Shown piece by piece: positions 1 to 9,234 of a DNA stretch of 64,000 nt. Positions within the stretch are counted from its first letter, which is position 1. The number at the start of each line of letters is the position of its first letter. The position numbers were made by a program, and so were the translations under genes. Below the pieces are notes generated by a model that searched no databases, was not told the origin of the DNA, and saw nothing but the letters and a program-made list of their open reading frames with translations. Origin of the DNA: Streptomyces uncialis (GTDB taxonomy: Bacteria > Actinomycetota > Actinomycetes > Streptomycetales > Streptomycetaceae); contig NZ_CP109583.1 in assembly GCF_036250755.1 (NCBI RefSeq), forward strand, positions 5,541,501 to 5,605,500. Direction: 5' to 3'.

Positions 1-396
1 GAGGGCGAACGTGTCGCCGGGGCCGGGGACCATGCGCCAGCGCTGGTAGGAGGAGCCCGTGCAGTCCCACTGGATCAGCTGGGCCTCCTCGGCGAGCGCG
101 GCGCCGCGTACGTCCAGGCACTTCCCGCTGTTCACCGAGCGGATCTCGAACATGTCCGGGGCGGCCGGGGACACCGCCACCTCCCACGCCTGGTTGGGGG
201 CGCCCAGACACGTCCACTGGACGACCGGGGCGTCGTTCTCGTGGGCGGACTCGGCGACGTCCAGACACTTGCCGCCGAAGGCCGACCGGATCTCGTAGGG
301 GCCGGGCGGGACCTCGGCCGCCGACACGGGGGCCGACACCGCGGTCACCAGCGCTCCCGCCGCCAGAACTCCGCACAACAGGGAACGCACCCTCAT
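1..396 (-). CDS. Secreted ricin-B-type lectin-fold protein, C-terminus beyond window
   Basis: The reading frame starts at ATG 396 (minus) after a clear GGAAGG ribosome site 6 nt upstream and stays open to the window edge, so 132 residues are visible and the stop is missing. Residues 1-27 form a Sec signal peptide ending near SAPVSAAE. Two beta-trefoil repeats follow, each with a GKCLDV motif, an internal W-x-C and a Q-x-W signature (QAW, QRW), as in RICIN/CBM13 carbohydrate-binding modules. It probably binds carbohydrate outside the cell. It may be a stand-alone lectin of about 150-160 residues or the N-terminal module of a larger enzyme; the missing end decides this. No catalytic domain is visible. 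Confidence 0.85.
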   Translation of the reverse strand, partial: MRVRSLLCGVLAAGALVTAVSAPVSAAEVPPGPYEIRSAFGGKCLDVAESAHENDAPVVQWTCLGAPNQAWEVAVSPAAPDMFEIRSVNSGKCLDVRGAALAEEAQLIQWDCTGSSYQRWRMVPGPGDTFAL

Positions 397-690
397 ACCG
401 ATCCTTCCGCTGAAACACGCCGGTCCGCCCCGCCCTGCCGGCGGAACGGACGTCTACCGGAGTGAATCTGGCACACCGGCGCCCGGCACAAACCGAAGGC
501 GGACCCGGGGCGGAAGCGCGGGCCGGTGATGGCGCGGCGCGGGGCGCCCGCGCGCCGGTGCGGGGGGCCGCCCGCACGCCCCCGGCATGTCCCCGGGCAC
601 GCCGGAGCGGTACGGATACGTCCAGAGGCCGCCGGGGACCGCCCGCCCGGGGAGCTCCCGCGGACCCGCCCCCGGAGGGCCCGCCCTGAC

Positions 691-730
691 CGGGCCGACC
701 GGAGCCGGGCCGACCGGAGCCGGGCCGACC
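691..730. repeat. 15-bp tandem repeat, 2.7 copies
   Basis: The unit cgggccgaccggagc occurs twice in full and once in part. It lies in the noncoding stretch 397-751 between the lectin start and the cold-shock terminator. I see nothing else in that stretch. Confidence 0.7.
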
Positions 731-751
731 CGGCGCCGCCCGGAAACGGGC

Positions 752-796
752 AGGAGCCCCGCTTCCCGCCGCAGGCTGCGGGGGAGCGGGGCTCCT
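752..796 (-). terminator. Terminator of the cold-shock gene
   Basis: Perfect 12-bp inverted repeat (aggagccccgct at 752-763 and agcggggctcct at 785-796) about 55 bp after the cold-shock stop codon. There is no long U tract, which is usual for Streptomyces terminators. Confidence 0.75.
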
Positions 797-851
797 TGGG
801 TACTGCTATCCGTTCCGAAGATCAGCTCCCGAGTGGCCTCGGGACCCCGAT

Positions 852-1055
852 TTACAGCGGGGTGACGTTCTCCGCCTGCGGGCCCTTCGGACCCTGCGTG
901 ACGTCGAAGTTCACGGCCTGGTTCTCCTCAAGGGAGCGGAACCCAGCCGCGTTGATCGCGGAGTAGTGGACGAAGACGTCGGGGCCCCCGCCTTCCTGGG
1001 CGATGAATCCAAAGCCCTTTTCGGCGTTGAACCACTTCACGGTTCCGGTAGCCAT
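852..1055 (-). CDS. CspA-family cold-shock protein
   Basis: This is a 67-residue single cold-shock domain starting [18 protein letters not shown] and carrying both nucleic-acid-binding motifs: KGFGFI (RNP1) and VFVHYSAI (RNP2). The family consists of cytoplasmic RNA chaperones that melt mRNA structure. The frame is open further upstream, but ATG 1055 is the family start and has an AAGGAGG-type ribosome site. The gene is monocistronic, with a terminator downstream and a long upstream leader. In S. coelicolor a cold-shock gene likewise sits beside mqnA. Control is probably through the leader RNA (hairpin at 1132-1163). Confidence 0.97.
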   Translation of the reverse strand: MATGTVKWFNAEKGFGFIAQEGGGPDVFVHYSAINAAGFRSLEENQAVNFDVTQGPKGPQAENVTPL

Positions 1056-1131
1056 AAGCCCTCCTTGGGCCAAAGGGTTGCCCTGCTCCAGAACCTGCTG
1101 TTGTAACAACTGCAAAAGTCTGAAAACGACA

Positions 1132-1163
1132 AAAGCCTGCGGGTCACATGCTCCGCAGGCTTT
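1132..1163 (-). promoter_or_regulatory. Terminator-like hairpin in the cold-shock 5' leader
   Basis: Perfect 11-bp stem (aaagcctgcgg / ccgcaggcttt) with a 10-nt loop. In the minus-strand transcript it is followed by a U-rich stretch (two runs of four U within 12 nt). It lies about 80 nt upstream of the cold-shock ATG. A -10-like TAAGCT (minus strand, 1199-1204) would put the start of a leader of about 140 nt just above it. A second hairpin (ggcacc / ggtgcc, 1243-1270) lies further upstream. The 360-bp stretch 1056-1415 holds nothing else apart from the mqnA promoter. Confidence 0.6.
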
Positions 1164-1406
1164 GTACTGCAAGGGAAACCAAACTGCAACTTGCGGCGAG
1201 CTTAGCACGAGGGCGCCCGAAAGCGATAGAGGCCAAGATCACGGCACCGGGATGTTTGAACCGGGGTGCCGACTCGGCGTACATGGCCGCCAATCGGCGG
1301 CAAACCGCCACGGCATAAGCCTGGCGCACACTCCGGGATAACGCCCCGGGTGCCGTCACCGTACCCGCTCGCCCCACTGCGTCCCGTACGGCGCCCCGGG
1401 AGCTAG

Positions 1407-2315
<909 letters not shown>

Positions 2316-2479
2316 CGCCGCGTGTACGGACCGTGCGACGTGCGCGGTCCGATGTGCGCGGTCCGATACGCGTCGTGCGCGGTGTGTCGTGAACCGTGTG
2401 CCGTGCGTCGCGGCCGTCGGCGGCGGTTATCGGCGGGCGCTGACGGCAATGGCGGAGGGCCTCTATTCCCGGCCTTCCA

Positions 2480-2527
2480 AAGGTCACGCACAAGGTCACG
2501 GACAAGGCCACCGACAAGGTCACCGGC
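2480..2527. repeat. 12-bp imperfect tandem repeat, 4 copies
   Basis: Four units of the type aaggtcaccgac. Read in frame they give KVTDKATDKVTGKA, but there is no start codon, and stops close both ends. The intergenic stretch 2316-2927 (612 bp) otherwise holds only short reiterations of tgcgcggtccg after mqnA and no supportable gene. Confidence 0.6.
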
Positions 2528-2927
2528 AAGGCCCGGCAGGTCACCGGCATGGTCGTCGGCCGTCGGGCCCGGGACGTTCCCCCGGTACCCGCCCGTGCCC
2601 TCCGTCGGGGTCACGGGCGGGCGTGATTCACGGACCCGCCCTGACGGCGGGGAATTCACCGGGACGGCGCCGGGTAATTCCCTTTCCCGTTCCGTACGGG
2701 GTGCGGGAGCGGCGTCCGGGCCGGAATGCGTCCGGATTCCGGGGCGACCGGTTCGCGGCATCTGACCGGCTTACCCGGAACCGGCGGTGAGGGCGCGTCA
2801 GCGAAGGCTCGTCCCGTCGAGCGGTGGGGACCGGACCGCCCGCCGCGGTCGGCCGCCCGTCGTACCGGGGCGGGGCGCACTACCCTGCTTGGGGCGTAGC
2901 CATGTGTTTCTGGGGGAGGCCACCGCC

Positions 2928-4640
2928 GTGCAGCCGGACACCGTGCGACCACTGGATTCCGACGAGCCGACCACCATCGGCCCCTACCGGCTGCTCGGCC
3001 GGCTGGGCGCGGGCGGGATGGGCCGGGTCTATCTCGGCCGCAGCGCGGGCGGGCGGACCGTCGCCGTCAAGGTGGTGCATCCGCACTTCGCGCTGGACGA
3101 GGAGTTCCGGGCCCGGTTCCGCCGGGAGGTGGAGGCCGCCCGGCGGGTCGGCGGCGACTGGACGGCTCCGGTCCTGGACGCGGACCCCACCGCCGCGGTG
3201 CCCTGGGTGGCGACCGGGTACGTCGCGGGCCCCTCCCTGGCGAGTGCCGTCGACGGACCGGACGGACCCGTCCCGCTGCCCCCGCACACGGTGCGGGTCA
3301 TGGGCGCGGGGCTCGCCGAGGCGCTGGCCCGGGTGCACGGCCTCGGGCTGGTGCACCGCGATGTGAAACCGTCGAACGTCCTGCTCACCCTCGACGGCCC
3401 CCGGCTGATCGACTTCGGTATCGCCCGCGCCACCGACGGCACCGCGTCCCTCACCTCGACCGGTGTCTCCATCGGCTCACCCGGCTACATGGCCCCCGAA
3501 CAGATCCTCGGCCGGGGTGTCACGGGCGCCGCCGACCTGTTCTCGCTCGGCGCGGTCCTCGCGTTCGGCGCCACCGGCCGCTCACCGTTCCCCGGGGACT
3601 CCTCGGCCTCGCTGCTCTACCACGTCGTCCACGGCACCCCGGAGCTGTCCGGGGTGCCCGACGGGCTGCGGGACGTCGTCGCCGCGTGTCTGGCCAAGGA
3701 CCCGGCCGACCGTCCCGGCGCCGGGGAACTCGTACGGCTGCTCACCCCGGAGGGGCCCGCCCGGCCCGTGGCGGCGGGCTGGCTGCCCGGACCGCTGGTC
3801 GCCCAGGTCAGCAGGGCGGCCGTACGGCTGCTGGATCTGGAGGCGGCCGAGGTGGCCCCGCCCGCGGCACCCATGGGCCGCCCGGCCGTCGGCGCTCCGT
3901 ACGCGGGCCCATCGCCCGTCGGCGGGTCCGGGCCCGTGCCGTTCAGCAGCCCGTCCCTGGGCGCGCCCACCGGGGCCGGACCCGTCGCCCTCGGGGAGTT
4001 CGGCCCGCCGGACCCCTCGCTCATCGCCCGCCCGTCCGGTGCCGGAGCGGGCGGGGACGGGACCGCGACCCCCGGCCGGTTCTCGCTGACCCTGGCCGCC
4101 GCGCGGACCCGTGGCGCCGACGGCCGCGGCCGTCGGCTGAGCTGCTCGGTCGCGCTCGCCGTCGCGGGGGCCCTCGCCGCGGTGACGTTCGGGGCGCTGC
4201 TCATGCCCGGACTGCTGCCCGGCGACGACGGCGACCGCAAGGACGGCGGTATGGCCGATGGCGCGCGGCCGAGCGCCGCGGACCCTGCCGTGCCGGACCG
4301 TTTCCTCGGCACCTGGGAGGGCAACGGGACGGGCCTGTCCGGCACCCTGCCGATGGGGACCTTCACCGTGACGGTCCGTCAGGGCGGCGAGGGGGCCGCG
4401 TTCGGTACGTTCCGGCAGGTCGACCCGATCGGCGGGATCTGCGAGAACGTCCTGATCCTGCGTGAGGCCGGGCCGGAGCGCGTCGTCGCGACGGGCCGCC
4501 CCAAGAAGTCCAACCCGCCCCAGTGCACGACCGGCGACCACGAGGTACGGCTCGAACCGGTCGGCGAGGGCGGCTTGTCCTACGCGTCGGACAACGCCCG
4601 CGCGGGCAACCCGACTGCCCGGCTCTCGAAGATGTCGTGA
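2928..4640 (+). CDS. Membrane-anchored Ser/Thr protein kinase (PknB type)
   Basis: The chosen start is GTG 2928, with GGGGAGG 9 nt upstream; the frame is open further up but the kinase fold begins here. This gives 570 residues. The Hanks-type domain (about 18-275) has the glycine loop GRLGAGGMGRV (24-34), Lys48, HRDVKPSN with catalytic Asp145, DFG (162-164) and APE (189-191). A proline/glycine-rich linker leads to one membrane segment (about 405-430). The extracellular part of about 130 residues has two cysteines and a GTWEGNG beta-rich start, and no PASTA repeats. It probably senses an external ligand and phosphorylates cytoplasmic targets. It appears to be transcribed alone. The ligand and targets cannot be read from the sequence. 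Confidence 0.93.
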   Translation: MQPDTVRPLDSDEPTTIGPYRLLGRLGAGGMGRVYLGRSAGGRTVAVKVVHPHFALDEEFRARFRREVEAARRVGGDWTAPVLDADPTAAVPWVATGYVAGPSLASAVDGPDGPVPLPPHTVRVMGAGLAEALARVHGLGLVHRDVKPSNVLLTLDGPRLIDFGIARATDGTASLTSTGVSIGSPGYMAPEQILGRGVTGAADLFSLGAVLAFGATGRSPFPGDSSASLLYHVVHGTPELSGVPDGLRDVVAACLAKDPADRPGAGELVRLLTPEGPARPVAAGWLPGPLVAQVSRAAVRLLDLEAAEVAPPAAPMGRPAVGAPYAGPSPVGGSGPVPFSSPSLGAPTGAGPVALGEFGPPDPSLIARPSGAGAGGDGTATPGRFSLTLAAARTRGADGRGRRLSCSVALAVAGALAAVTFGALLMPGLLPGDDGDRKDGGMADGARPSAADPAVPDRFLGTWEGNGTGLSGTLPMGTFTVTVRQGGEGAAFGTFRQVDPIGGICENVLILREAGPERVVATGRPKKSNPPQCTTGDHEVRLEPVGEGGLSYASDNARAGNPTARLSKMS

Positions 4641-4698
4641 CCCCTGCGGCCCGTGACCTCCGCGACTCATGCCCCCTGCGGCCCGTCACCCCCACGAC

Positions 4699-4743
4699 CC
4701 GTCACCGTGAGGTCCGTCACCGTCGGGTCCGTCACCGTGGGCG
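4699..4743. repeat. 15-bp tandem repeat, 3 copies
   Basis: Three units ccgtcaccgtgaggt / ccgtcaccgtcgggt / ccgtcaccgtgggcg fill the gap between the convergent kinase and lipoprotein genes. There is no open frame of note. Confidence 0.75.
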
Positions 4744-4748
4744 GCCCG

Positions 4749-5489
4749 TCAGGACGCGCAGGTGTCGACGCCGCGTCGCGTGGCCAGCTCGTACGTCTGC
4801 CACACGCCCGTGTCGCTGAGCCGCAGCCGGGTCTCGTAGTGGATCTGCGCGTCGGCGCCCGCCGGGGTGCGGTCGACCGCGCCGGTCGCGCGGTCCTCGC
4901 GGAACAGTTCCGACTCGTCGGCGCAGAACGACAGCGCGGCCGTGCCCTTCCCGGGGGCGTCCACGCGCGGGTCGGGCATCGCGAGTTCGGGCCGGTGGTA
5001 GCGGACGAAGCCGCTGCGGGACTCCCCGGCCCCGGCGAGGCCCCGTACATGCGCCTTGGCGGCCGACAGGGCCCGGCCGGTGAAGTAGAACGCCAGCGCG
5101 TCGGTGTCGGTGCCCCCGCGTGCGATGGCGTCCAGTACGACGGTCTGCGCGTGGCCCGCGTCCGCCATCGCCCGGTCGCGGTCCGGGTCGTGGGCGCGCC
5201 AGAGTTCGAACCGCTCCACGAGGCCGGCGGGCAGGGTGAGGTCCGGCCGGGCCGTGGCACCCGTGCCGGCAGCGTCCTCGGCGGGGGTGACCGTGGCGGG
5301 TGCGGCTGGTGCCGAGGGGCGGTCCGACGGGGCCGGTGTACCGCTCCGGGCCGGGGCGGCGCGCTCACCCTCGTCCGTGGCGCCGCTCCCGCACCCCGTC
5401 AGCGACAGGGCCGCCGCCACACCGAACGCGGCGGTTCCCCGCAACGCGCGGCGCTGTCCGCCCGGACCGGTCCCGGCTAACGTACGCAT
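4749..5489 (-). CDS. Putative lipoprotein of unknown function
   Basis: From ATG 5489 this gives 246 residues. A basic N-terminus (GGQRRALRG), a hydrophobic stretch and the lipobox LSLTGC predict export and lipid anchoring. A Pro/Ala/Thr-rich linker (about residues 42-85) precedes a folded domain of about 160 residues. That domain has W-RAHDPDRDRAMADAGHAQ, AFYFTGRALSAAKAHVRGLAG and a C-terminal pair of cysteines (SFCAD, DTCAS) that may form a disulfide. I do not recognise the domain. The frame is open upstream to 5690, but the signal peptide fixes the start near 5489; the ribosome site is weak. The gene converges with the kinase gene and diverges from the prepilin peptidase. Confidence 0.8.
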   Translation of the reverse strand: MRTLAGTGPGGQRRALRGTAAFGVAAALSLTGCGSGATDEGERAAPARSGTPAPSDRPSAPAAPATVTPAEDAAGTGATARPDLTLPAGLVERFELWRAHDPDRDRAMADAGHAQTVVLDAIARGGTDTDALAFYFTGRALSAAKAHVRGLAGAGESRSGFVRYHRPELAMPDPRVDAPGKGTAALSFCADESELFREDRATGAVDRTPAGADAQIHYETRLRLSDTGVWQTYELATRRGVDTCAS

Positions 5490-5715
5490 CTCTTGTGGCC
5501 CCGTTCCGAAGGGCTCCGGTACGGACCGGAGCGTGGTGGTCGATCTCGTGCACGGTGACGTCCCGTGGACGGCACCGGTTCCCGCGAGCGCGGTGGAACC
5601 GGCGGGCGGCGGGGTACGGGGCGTTCGGGCGTACGGGACGCCCGCGCGGGACGGTACGGACGCGGCACGCGCGCGTGCCGGACGGAGCACGACGAGCGGA
5701 CCGGGGGTGGGCGGG

Positions 5716-6453
5716 GTGAGCGGGGGGACCGTGCTGGTGACGGGGGCCGCGGCGGTGTGGGGACTGGCCGTCGGGGCGCTGCTGCCCCGGCCCGCCTACC
5801 GGCTGGCGGTGGACCCGGACGACGACTGGCACGACCACTGCCCGCACGGCGGTCCACTACCCCCCGGCGGCCGGGGCTGGCTGGGTCCGGCGCGCTGCGC
5901 CGACGGCTGGTTCGGCCCGCGGACCCCGCTGGTCATGGCGGTCACGGCGGCGCTCTGCGCACTGCTCGCGGGCGCCACCGGGGCGCGGCCGGAGCTGGCC
6001 GTGTGGCTGCTGGCCGCTCCGGTCGGGGTGCTGCTCGCGCTGGTCGACCTGTCGGTCCGGCGGCTGCCCGATGTGCTGACCCTGCCGCTGGCCGCGGGCG
6101 CGGTGCTGCTGCTGGGGGCCGCCGCGCTGCTGCCGGGGCACGGGGGCCACTGGCTCGGCGCGGTCCTCGGCGCGGTGGCCGTGGGCGCCGGGTTCCTCGT
6201 CCTGTTCCTGGTGAACCCGGACGGGCTGGGCTTCGGCGATGTGAAGCTCGCGCCCGCCCTCGGGGCCGTCCTCGGCTGGTACGGCTGGGGCGCCGTGTTC
6301 GTGGGGACGTTCGCGGGGTTCCTGTTCGCCACGCTGTACGGGGTGGTGCTGGTCGTCCTCGGCCGGGCGACCCGCCGTACCCCCGTCCCGTTCGGCCCGT
6401 TCCTCCTCGCGGGCGCGCTGGTCGGCGTCCTGCTCGGCGGGTACGCGGGCTGA
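5716..6453 (+). CDS. A24-family prepilin peptidase (TadV/PilD-like)
   Basis: This is an integral membrane aspartyl protease of 245 residues if GTG 5716 is used (GTG 5731 or 5737 are alternatives). The family cleaves type IV/Tad prepilin leaders and may N-methylate the mature pilin. Both catalytic motifs are present: Asp in [13 protein letters not shown] and the GxGD motif in GFGDVKL, with about six membrane segments. The cytoplasmic zinc loop of the family (two CxxC pairs) is reduced here to two cysteines in HCPHG...PARC. No pilin or secretion ATPase gene is in the window, so its substrate lies elsewhere. The open frame extends upstream, but that part is low-complexity and unlike the family. 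Confidence 0.88.
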   Translation: MSGGTVLVTGAAAVWGLAVGALLPRPAYRLAVDPDDDWHDHCPHGGPLPPGGRGWLGPARCADGWFGPRTPLVMAVTAALCALLAGATGARPELAVWLLAAPVGVLLALVDLSVRRLPDVLTLPLAAGAVLLLGAAALLPGHGGHWLGAVLGAVAVGAGFLVLFLVNPDGLGFGDVKLAPALGAVLGWYGWGAVFVGTFAGFLFATLYGVVLVVLGRATRRTPVPFGPFLLAGALVGVLLGGYAG

Positions 6454-6590
6454 CCGCCGCGCCGGACCGGGCCGACCGCCGCGCGGGACCGGGGTCGCGT
6501 CCCGTCCGGACCAGCCGGTACGAAGGGCTGTCACCGGCCTGACGTACGCTGGATCGGACCACCCACCCCCTGCCGAAAGGGACGACCCCG

Positions 6591-7790
6591 GTGACCGAGA
6601 AGGCCGGCCTTCAGCCCATCCTCGACCGCGCCGCGGCGGGTGGCCGTATCACCCCCGAGGAAGCCCTCGACCTGTACCGGGACGCTCCGTTGCACGCCCT
6701 GGGCTCCGCCGCCGACGCCGCCCGCCGGCTGCGCTACGCGGGGACCGAGCACATCGCGACGTACATCATCGAGCGGAACATCAACTACACCAATGTGTGT
6801 GTGACCGCCTGCAAGTTCTGCGCCTTCTACGCGGCCCCCAAGGACACGGAGAAGAGCTGGACCCGCGATCTCGACGACATCCTGCGGCGCTGCGCGGAGA
6901 CCGTCGAACTGGGCGGCACCCAGATCATGTTCCAGGGCGGGCATCACCCGGACTTCGGCGTCGAGTACTACGAGAAGCACTTCGCGGCCATCAAGCAGGC
7001 GTACCCGCAGCTCGTCATCCACTCGCTGGGCGCCTCCGAGGTCGAGCACATGGCCCGGATCTCCGAGGTCTCCGTGGAGGAGGCCGTCACCCGTATCCAC
7101 GCGGCCGGTCTCGATTCGTTCGCCGGGGCCGGGGCGGAGCTGCTGCCCGCGCGTCCGCGCAAGGCGATCGCCCCGCTGAAGGAGAGCGGCGAGCGCTGGC
7201 TGGAGATCATGGAGATCGCGCACGGCCTGGGCGTGGAGTCCACCTCCACGATGCTCATGGGCACCGGCGAGACCAACGCCGAGCGCATCGAGCACCTGAG
7301 CATGATCCGCGACGTACAGGACCGGACGGGCGGCTTCCGCGCCTTCATCCCGTACACGTACCAGCCGGAGAACAACCGGCTCAAGGGCCGCACCCAGGCC
7401 ACCCTCTTCGAGTACCTGCGCATCATCGCCGTGGCCCGGCTCTTCTTCGACAACGTCGCCCATATCCAGGGCTCCTGGCTGACCACGGGCAAGGAGGTCG
7501 GCCAGCTGTCGCTGCACTACGGCGCCGACGACCTCGGTTCGATCATGCTGGAGGAGAACGTCGTCTCGTCGGCCGGGGCCAAGCACCGCTCCAACCGGCT
7601 GGAGATCATCGACCTGATCCGCAAGGCCGGACGCGTCCCCGCGCAGCGCGCCACCACCTACGAGCACCTGCTCGTGCACGACGACCCGGCGAACGACCCC
7701 GTCGACGACCGCGTCCAGTCCCACATCTCGTCCACCGCGATCGCCGGGGGCACCGCGCACCCCGAGCTCAAGCTCCTCGCGCCCAACTGA
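6591..7790 (+). CDS. mqnC: Cyclic dehypoxanthinyl futalosine synthase MqnC
   Basis: This is a 399-residue radical-SAM enzyme. The [4Fe-4S] cluster motif CxxxCxxC is Cys70-Cys74-Cys77 in the context [12 protein letters not shown], followed by [16 protein letters not shown], typical of the MqnC/MqnE/CofH group. It cyclises dehypoxanthine futalosine, a middle step of the futalosine menaquinone pathway. The GTG start at 6591 is preceded by AAAGGGA. The next gene begins 6 bp after its stop, so the two are translationally coupled, and menG follows closely. In S. coelicolor mqnA and mqnC are published as SCO4506 and SCO4550; here only about 4.3 kb separates them. Confidence 0.96.
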   Translation: MTEKAGLQPILDRAAAGGRITPEEALDLYRDAPLHALGSAADAARRLRYAGTEHIATYIIERNINYTNVCVTACKFCAFYAAPKDTEKSWTRDLDDILRRCAETVELGGTQIMFQGGHHPDFGVEYYEKHFAAIKQAYPQLVIHSLGASEVEHMARISEVSVEEAVTRIHAAGLDSFAGAGAELLPARPRKAIAPLKESGERWLEIMEIAHGLGVESTSTMLMGTGETNAERIEHLSMIRDVQDRTGGFRAFIPYTYQPENNRLKGRTQATLFEYLRIIAVARLFFDNVAHIQGSWLTTGKEVGQLSLHYGADDLGSIMLEENVVSSAGAKHRSNRLEIIDLIRKAGRVPAQRATTYEHLLVHDDPANDPVDDRVQSHISSTAIAGGTAHPELKLLAPN

Positions 7791-7796
7791 CCGCCC

Positions 7797-8276
7797 GTGC
7801 TCACCCTGCACACCGGCCGGGCACTGGTCCTCTCCTGGGACGGCGGTACGCCTCTGCCCGGCGGCGCGGTCGCCGTCCAGGGGGACCGGATCGCCGCCGT
7901 CGGCACCCTGGACGAACTGCGCGCCCGGTTCCCGCAGGCCCGGGTGCGCAGCTGGCCCGGCGTGCTCGGGCCCGGCCGCACGCACGGCGGGGCGCTGCCC
8001 GCCGCGCCGTCCCCGCGGGAGCGGGTGCACGCCGTGCTGAAGACGGGCGGTGTCGCGGTGACCGCGGGCGCGGTCACCGATCCGGCGCTGCGGGCCGCCG
8101 CCGCGCGCGCGGGTGTGCTCGTGCTCCCCGCCGAACAGCCGGTCGCGCTCGCGGAGTCCGGTCGCGCGGACCTCGCGGTGTTCGACGCGGACCCCGGCGC
8201 CCCCGGGCGCCCCGCCGCCGACGCGGAAGCCGTGGTCACGGTCTGCGCGGGCCGGATCGTGCACCGCAGACACTGA
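7797..8276 (+). CDS. Amidohydrolase composite-domain protein lacking the catalytic barrel
   Basis: This 159-residue protein is coupled to mqnC (start GTG 7797). The N-terminal part ([13 protein letters not shown]...[25 protein letters not shown]) and the C-terminal part ([21 protein letters not shown]...[13 protein letters not shown]) are the two halves of the beta-sandwich that flanks the barrel in amidohydrolases such as imidazolonepropionase. The TIM barrel with its HxH, Lys and Asp metal ligands is missing. The expected PGLINxHTH is replaced by [11 protein letters not shown]. Hydrolase activity is therefore unlikely. Position suggests a role tied to menaquinone synthesis, but that is inference only. 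Confidence 0.85.
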   Translation: MLTLHTGRALVLSWDGGTPLPGGAVAVQGDRIAAVGTLDELRARFPQARVRSWPGVLGPGRTHGGALPAAPSPRERVHAVLKTGGVAVTAGAVTDPALRAAAARAGVLVLPAEQPVALAESGRADLAVFDADPGAPGRPAADAEAVVTVCAGRIVHRRH

Positions 8277-8344
8277 GCACCCCCGCCGAGCCCTGGGGGC
8301 GGCCCGGGCCGGAGCGGTCCCGGGGCGGCTGCCACAATGGGCCC

Positions 8345-9040
8345 GTGACCCGCGCATCCCTGGACAAGCAGCCGCACGAAGTCGCTTCGATGTTCGACGA
8401 CGTCGCGGAACGGTACGACCTCACCAATGACGTCCTGTCCCTGGGACAGGACCGGATCTGGCGCCGCGCGGTCGCCAAGGCGGTCGACGCCCGGCCCGCG
8501 CAGCGGGTCCTCGACCTCGCCGCCGGTACCGCCACCTCCTCCCTGCCGTTCACCAAGGCCGGGGCGTACGTCGTGCCCTGCGACTTCTCGCTGGGCATGC
8601 TCCAGGTCGGCAAGCGGCGCCACCCCTGGCTGCCGCTCACCGCGGGCGACGCGACCCGGCTGCCCTTCAAGGACGACACCTTCGACGCGGTCACGATCTC
8701 CTTCGGGCTGCGCAACGTCCAGGGCACCGAGCGGGCGATGCGCGAGATGCTGCGGGTCACCCGGCCCGGCGGCCGGGTCGTGATCTGCGAGTTCTCGCAC
8801 CCGACCTGGGCCCCCTTCCGCACCCTGTACACCGAGTACCTGATGCGGGCGCTGCCGCCGGTGGCCCGCCGGGTGTCGTCCAACCCCGACGCGTACGTGT
8901 ACCTCGCCGAGTCCATCCGCGACTGGCCCGACCAGGCGGAGCTGGCGTCGATGCTGGGCGACGCGGGCTGGTCGCGGGTCGCGTGGCGCAATCTCTCGGG
9001 CGGTATCGCGACCCTGCACCGCGGCTTCAAGGACAGCTGA
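8345..9040 (+). CDS. menG: Demethylmenaquinone methyltransferase MenG/UbiE
   Basis: This class I SAM-dependent methyltransferase has 231 residues and starts at GTG 8345. It carries the UbiE signatures [39 protein letters not shown] (SAM motif I), [24 protein letters not shown] and CEFSHPT. It performs the last ring methylation, demethylmenaquinone to menaquinone. The mqnC-coupled gene ends 68 bp upstream. A -10-like CACAAT lies 8 nt before the start with no ribosome site, so a leaderless internal transcript is possible. Confidence 0.95.
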   Translation: MTRASLDKQPHEVASMFDDVAERYDLTNDVLSLGQDRIWRRAVAKAVDARPAQRVLDLAAGTATSSLPFTKAGAYVVPCDFSLGMLQVGKRRHPWLPLTAGDATRLPFKDDTFDAVTISFGLRNVQGTERAMREMLRVTRPGGRVVICEFSHPTWAPFRTLYTEYLMRALPPVARRVSSNPDAYVYLAESIRDWPDQAELASMLGDAGWSRVAWRNLSGGIATLHRGFKDS

Positions 9041-9234
9041 GCCCGTCCGGTTCCGCCTGTTCCGCCCGGTCTTCGTCCCCGCACCGCGCCTTCCCACGCC
9101 GTTCGTCCGAACTTCCCGCCGCCCAGGGCTGTCTGAGGGGAACCGGTCGGCCGGAAGATGTGTCCGTTGAGTACGTGATGGCGCCCGACCACGGGCGCCG
9201 CACCTCTCGGTCCCGGACGACGGAGCGTGCTTTC

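Noticed and set aside
2444..2640. CsbD-like frame KVTDKATDKVTGKA
   Set aside because: No start codon between the upstream stop and the repeat, and the similarity rests on a 12-bp reiteration only.
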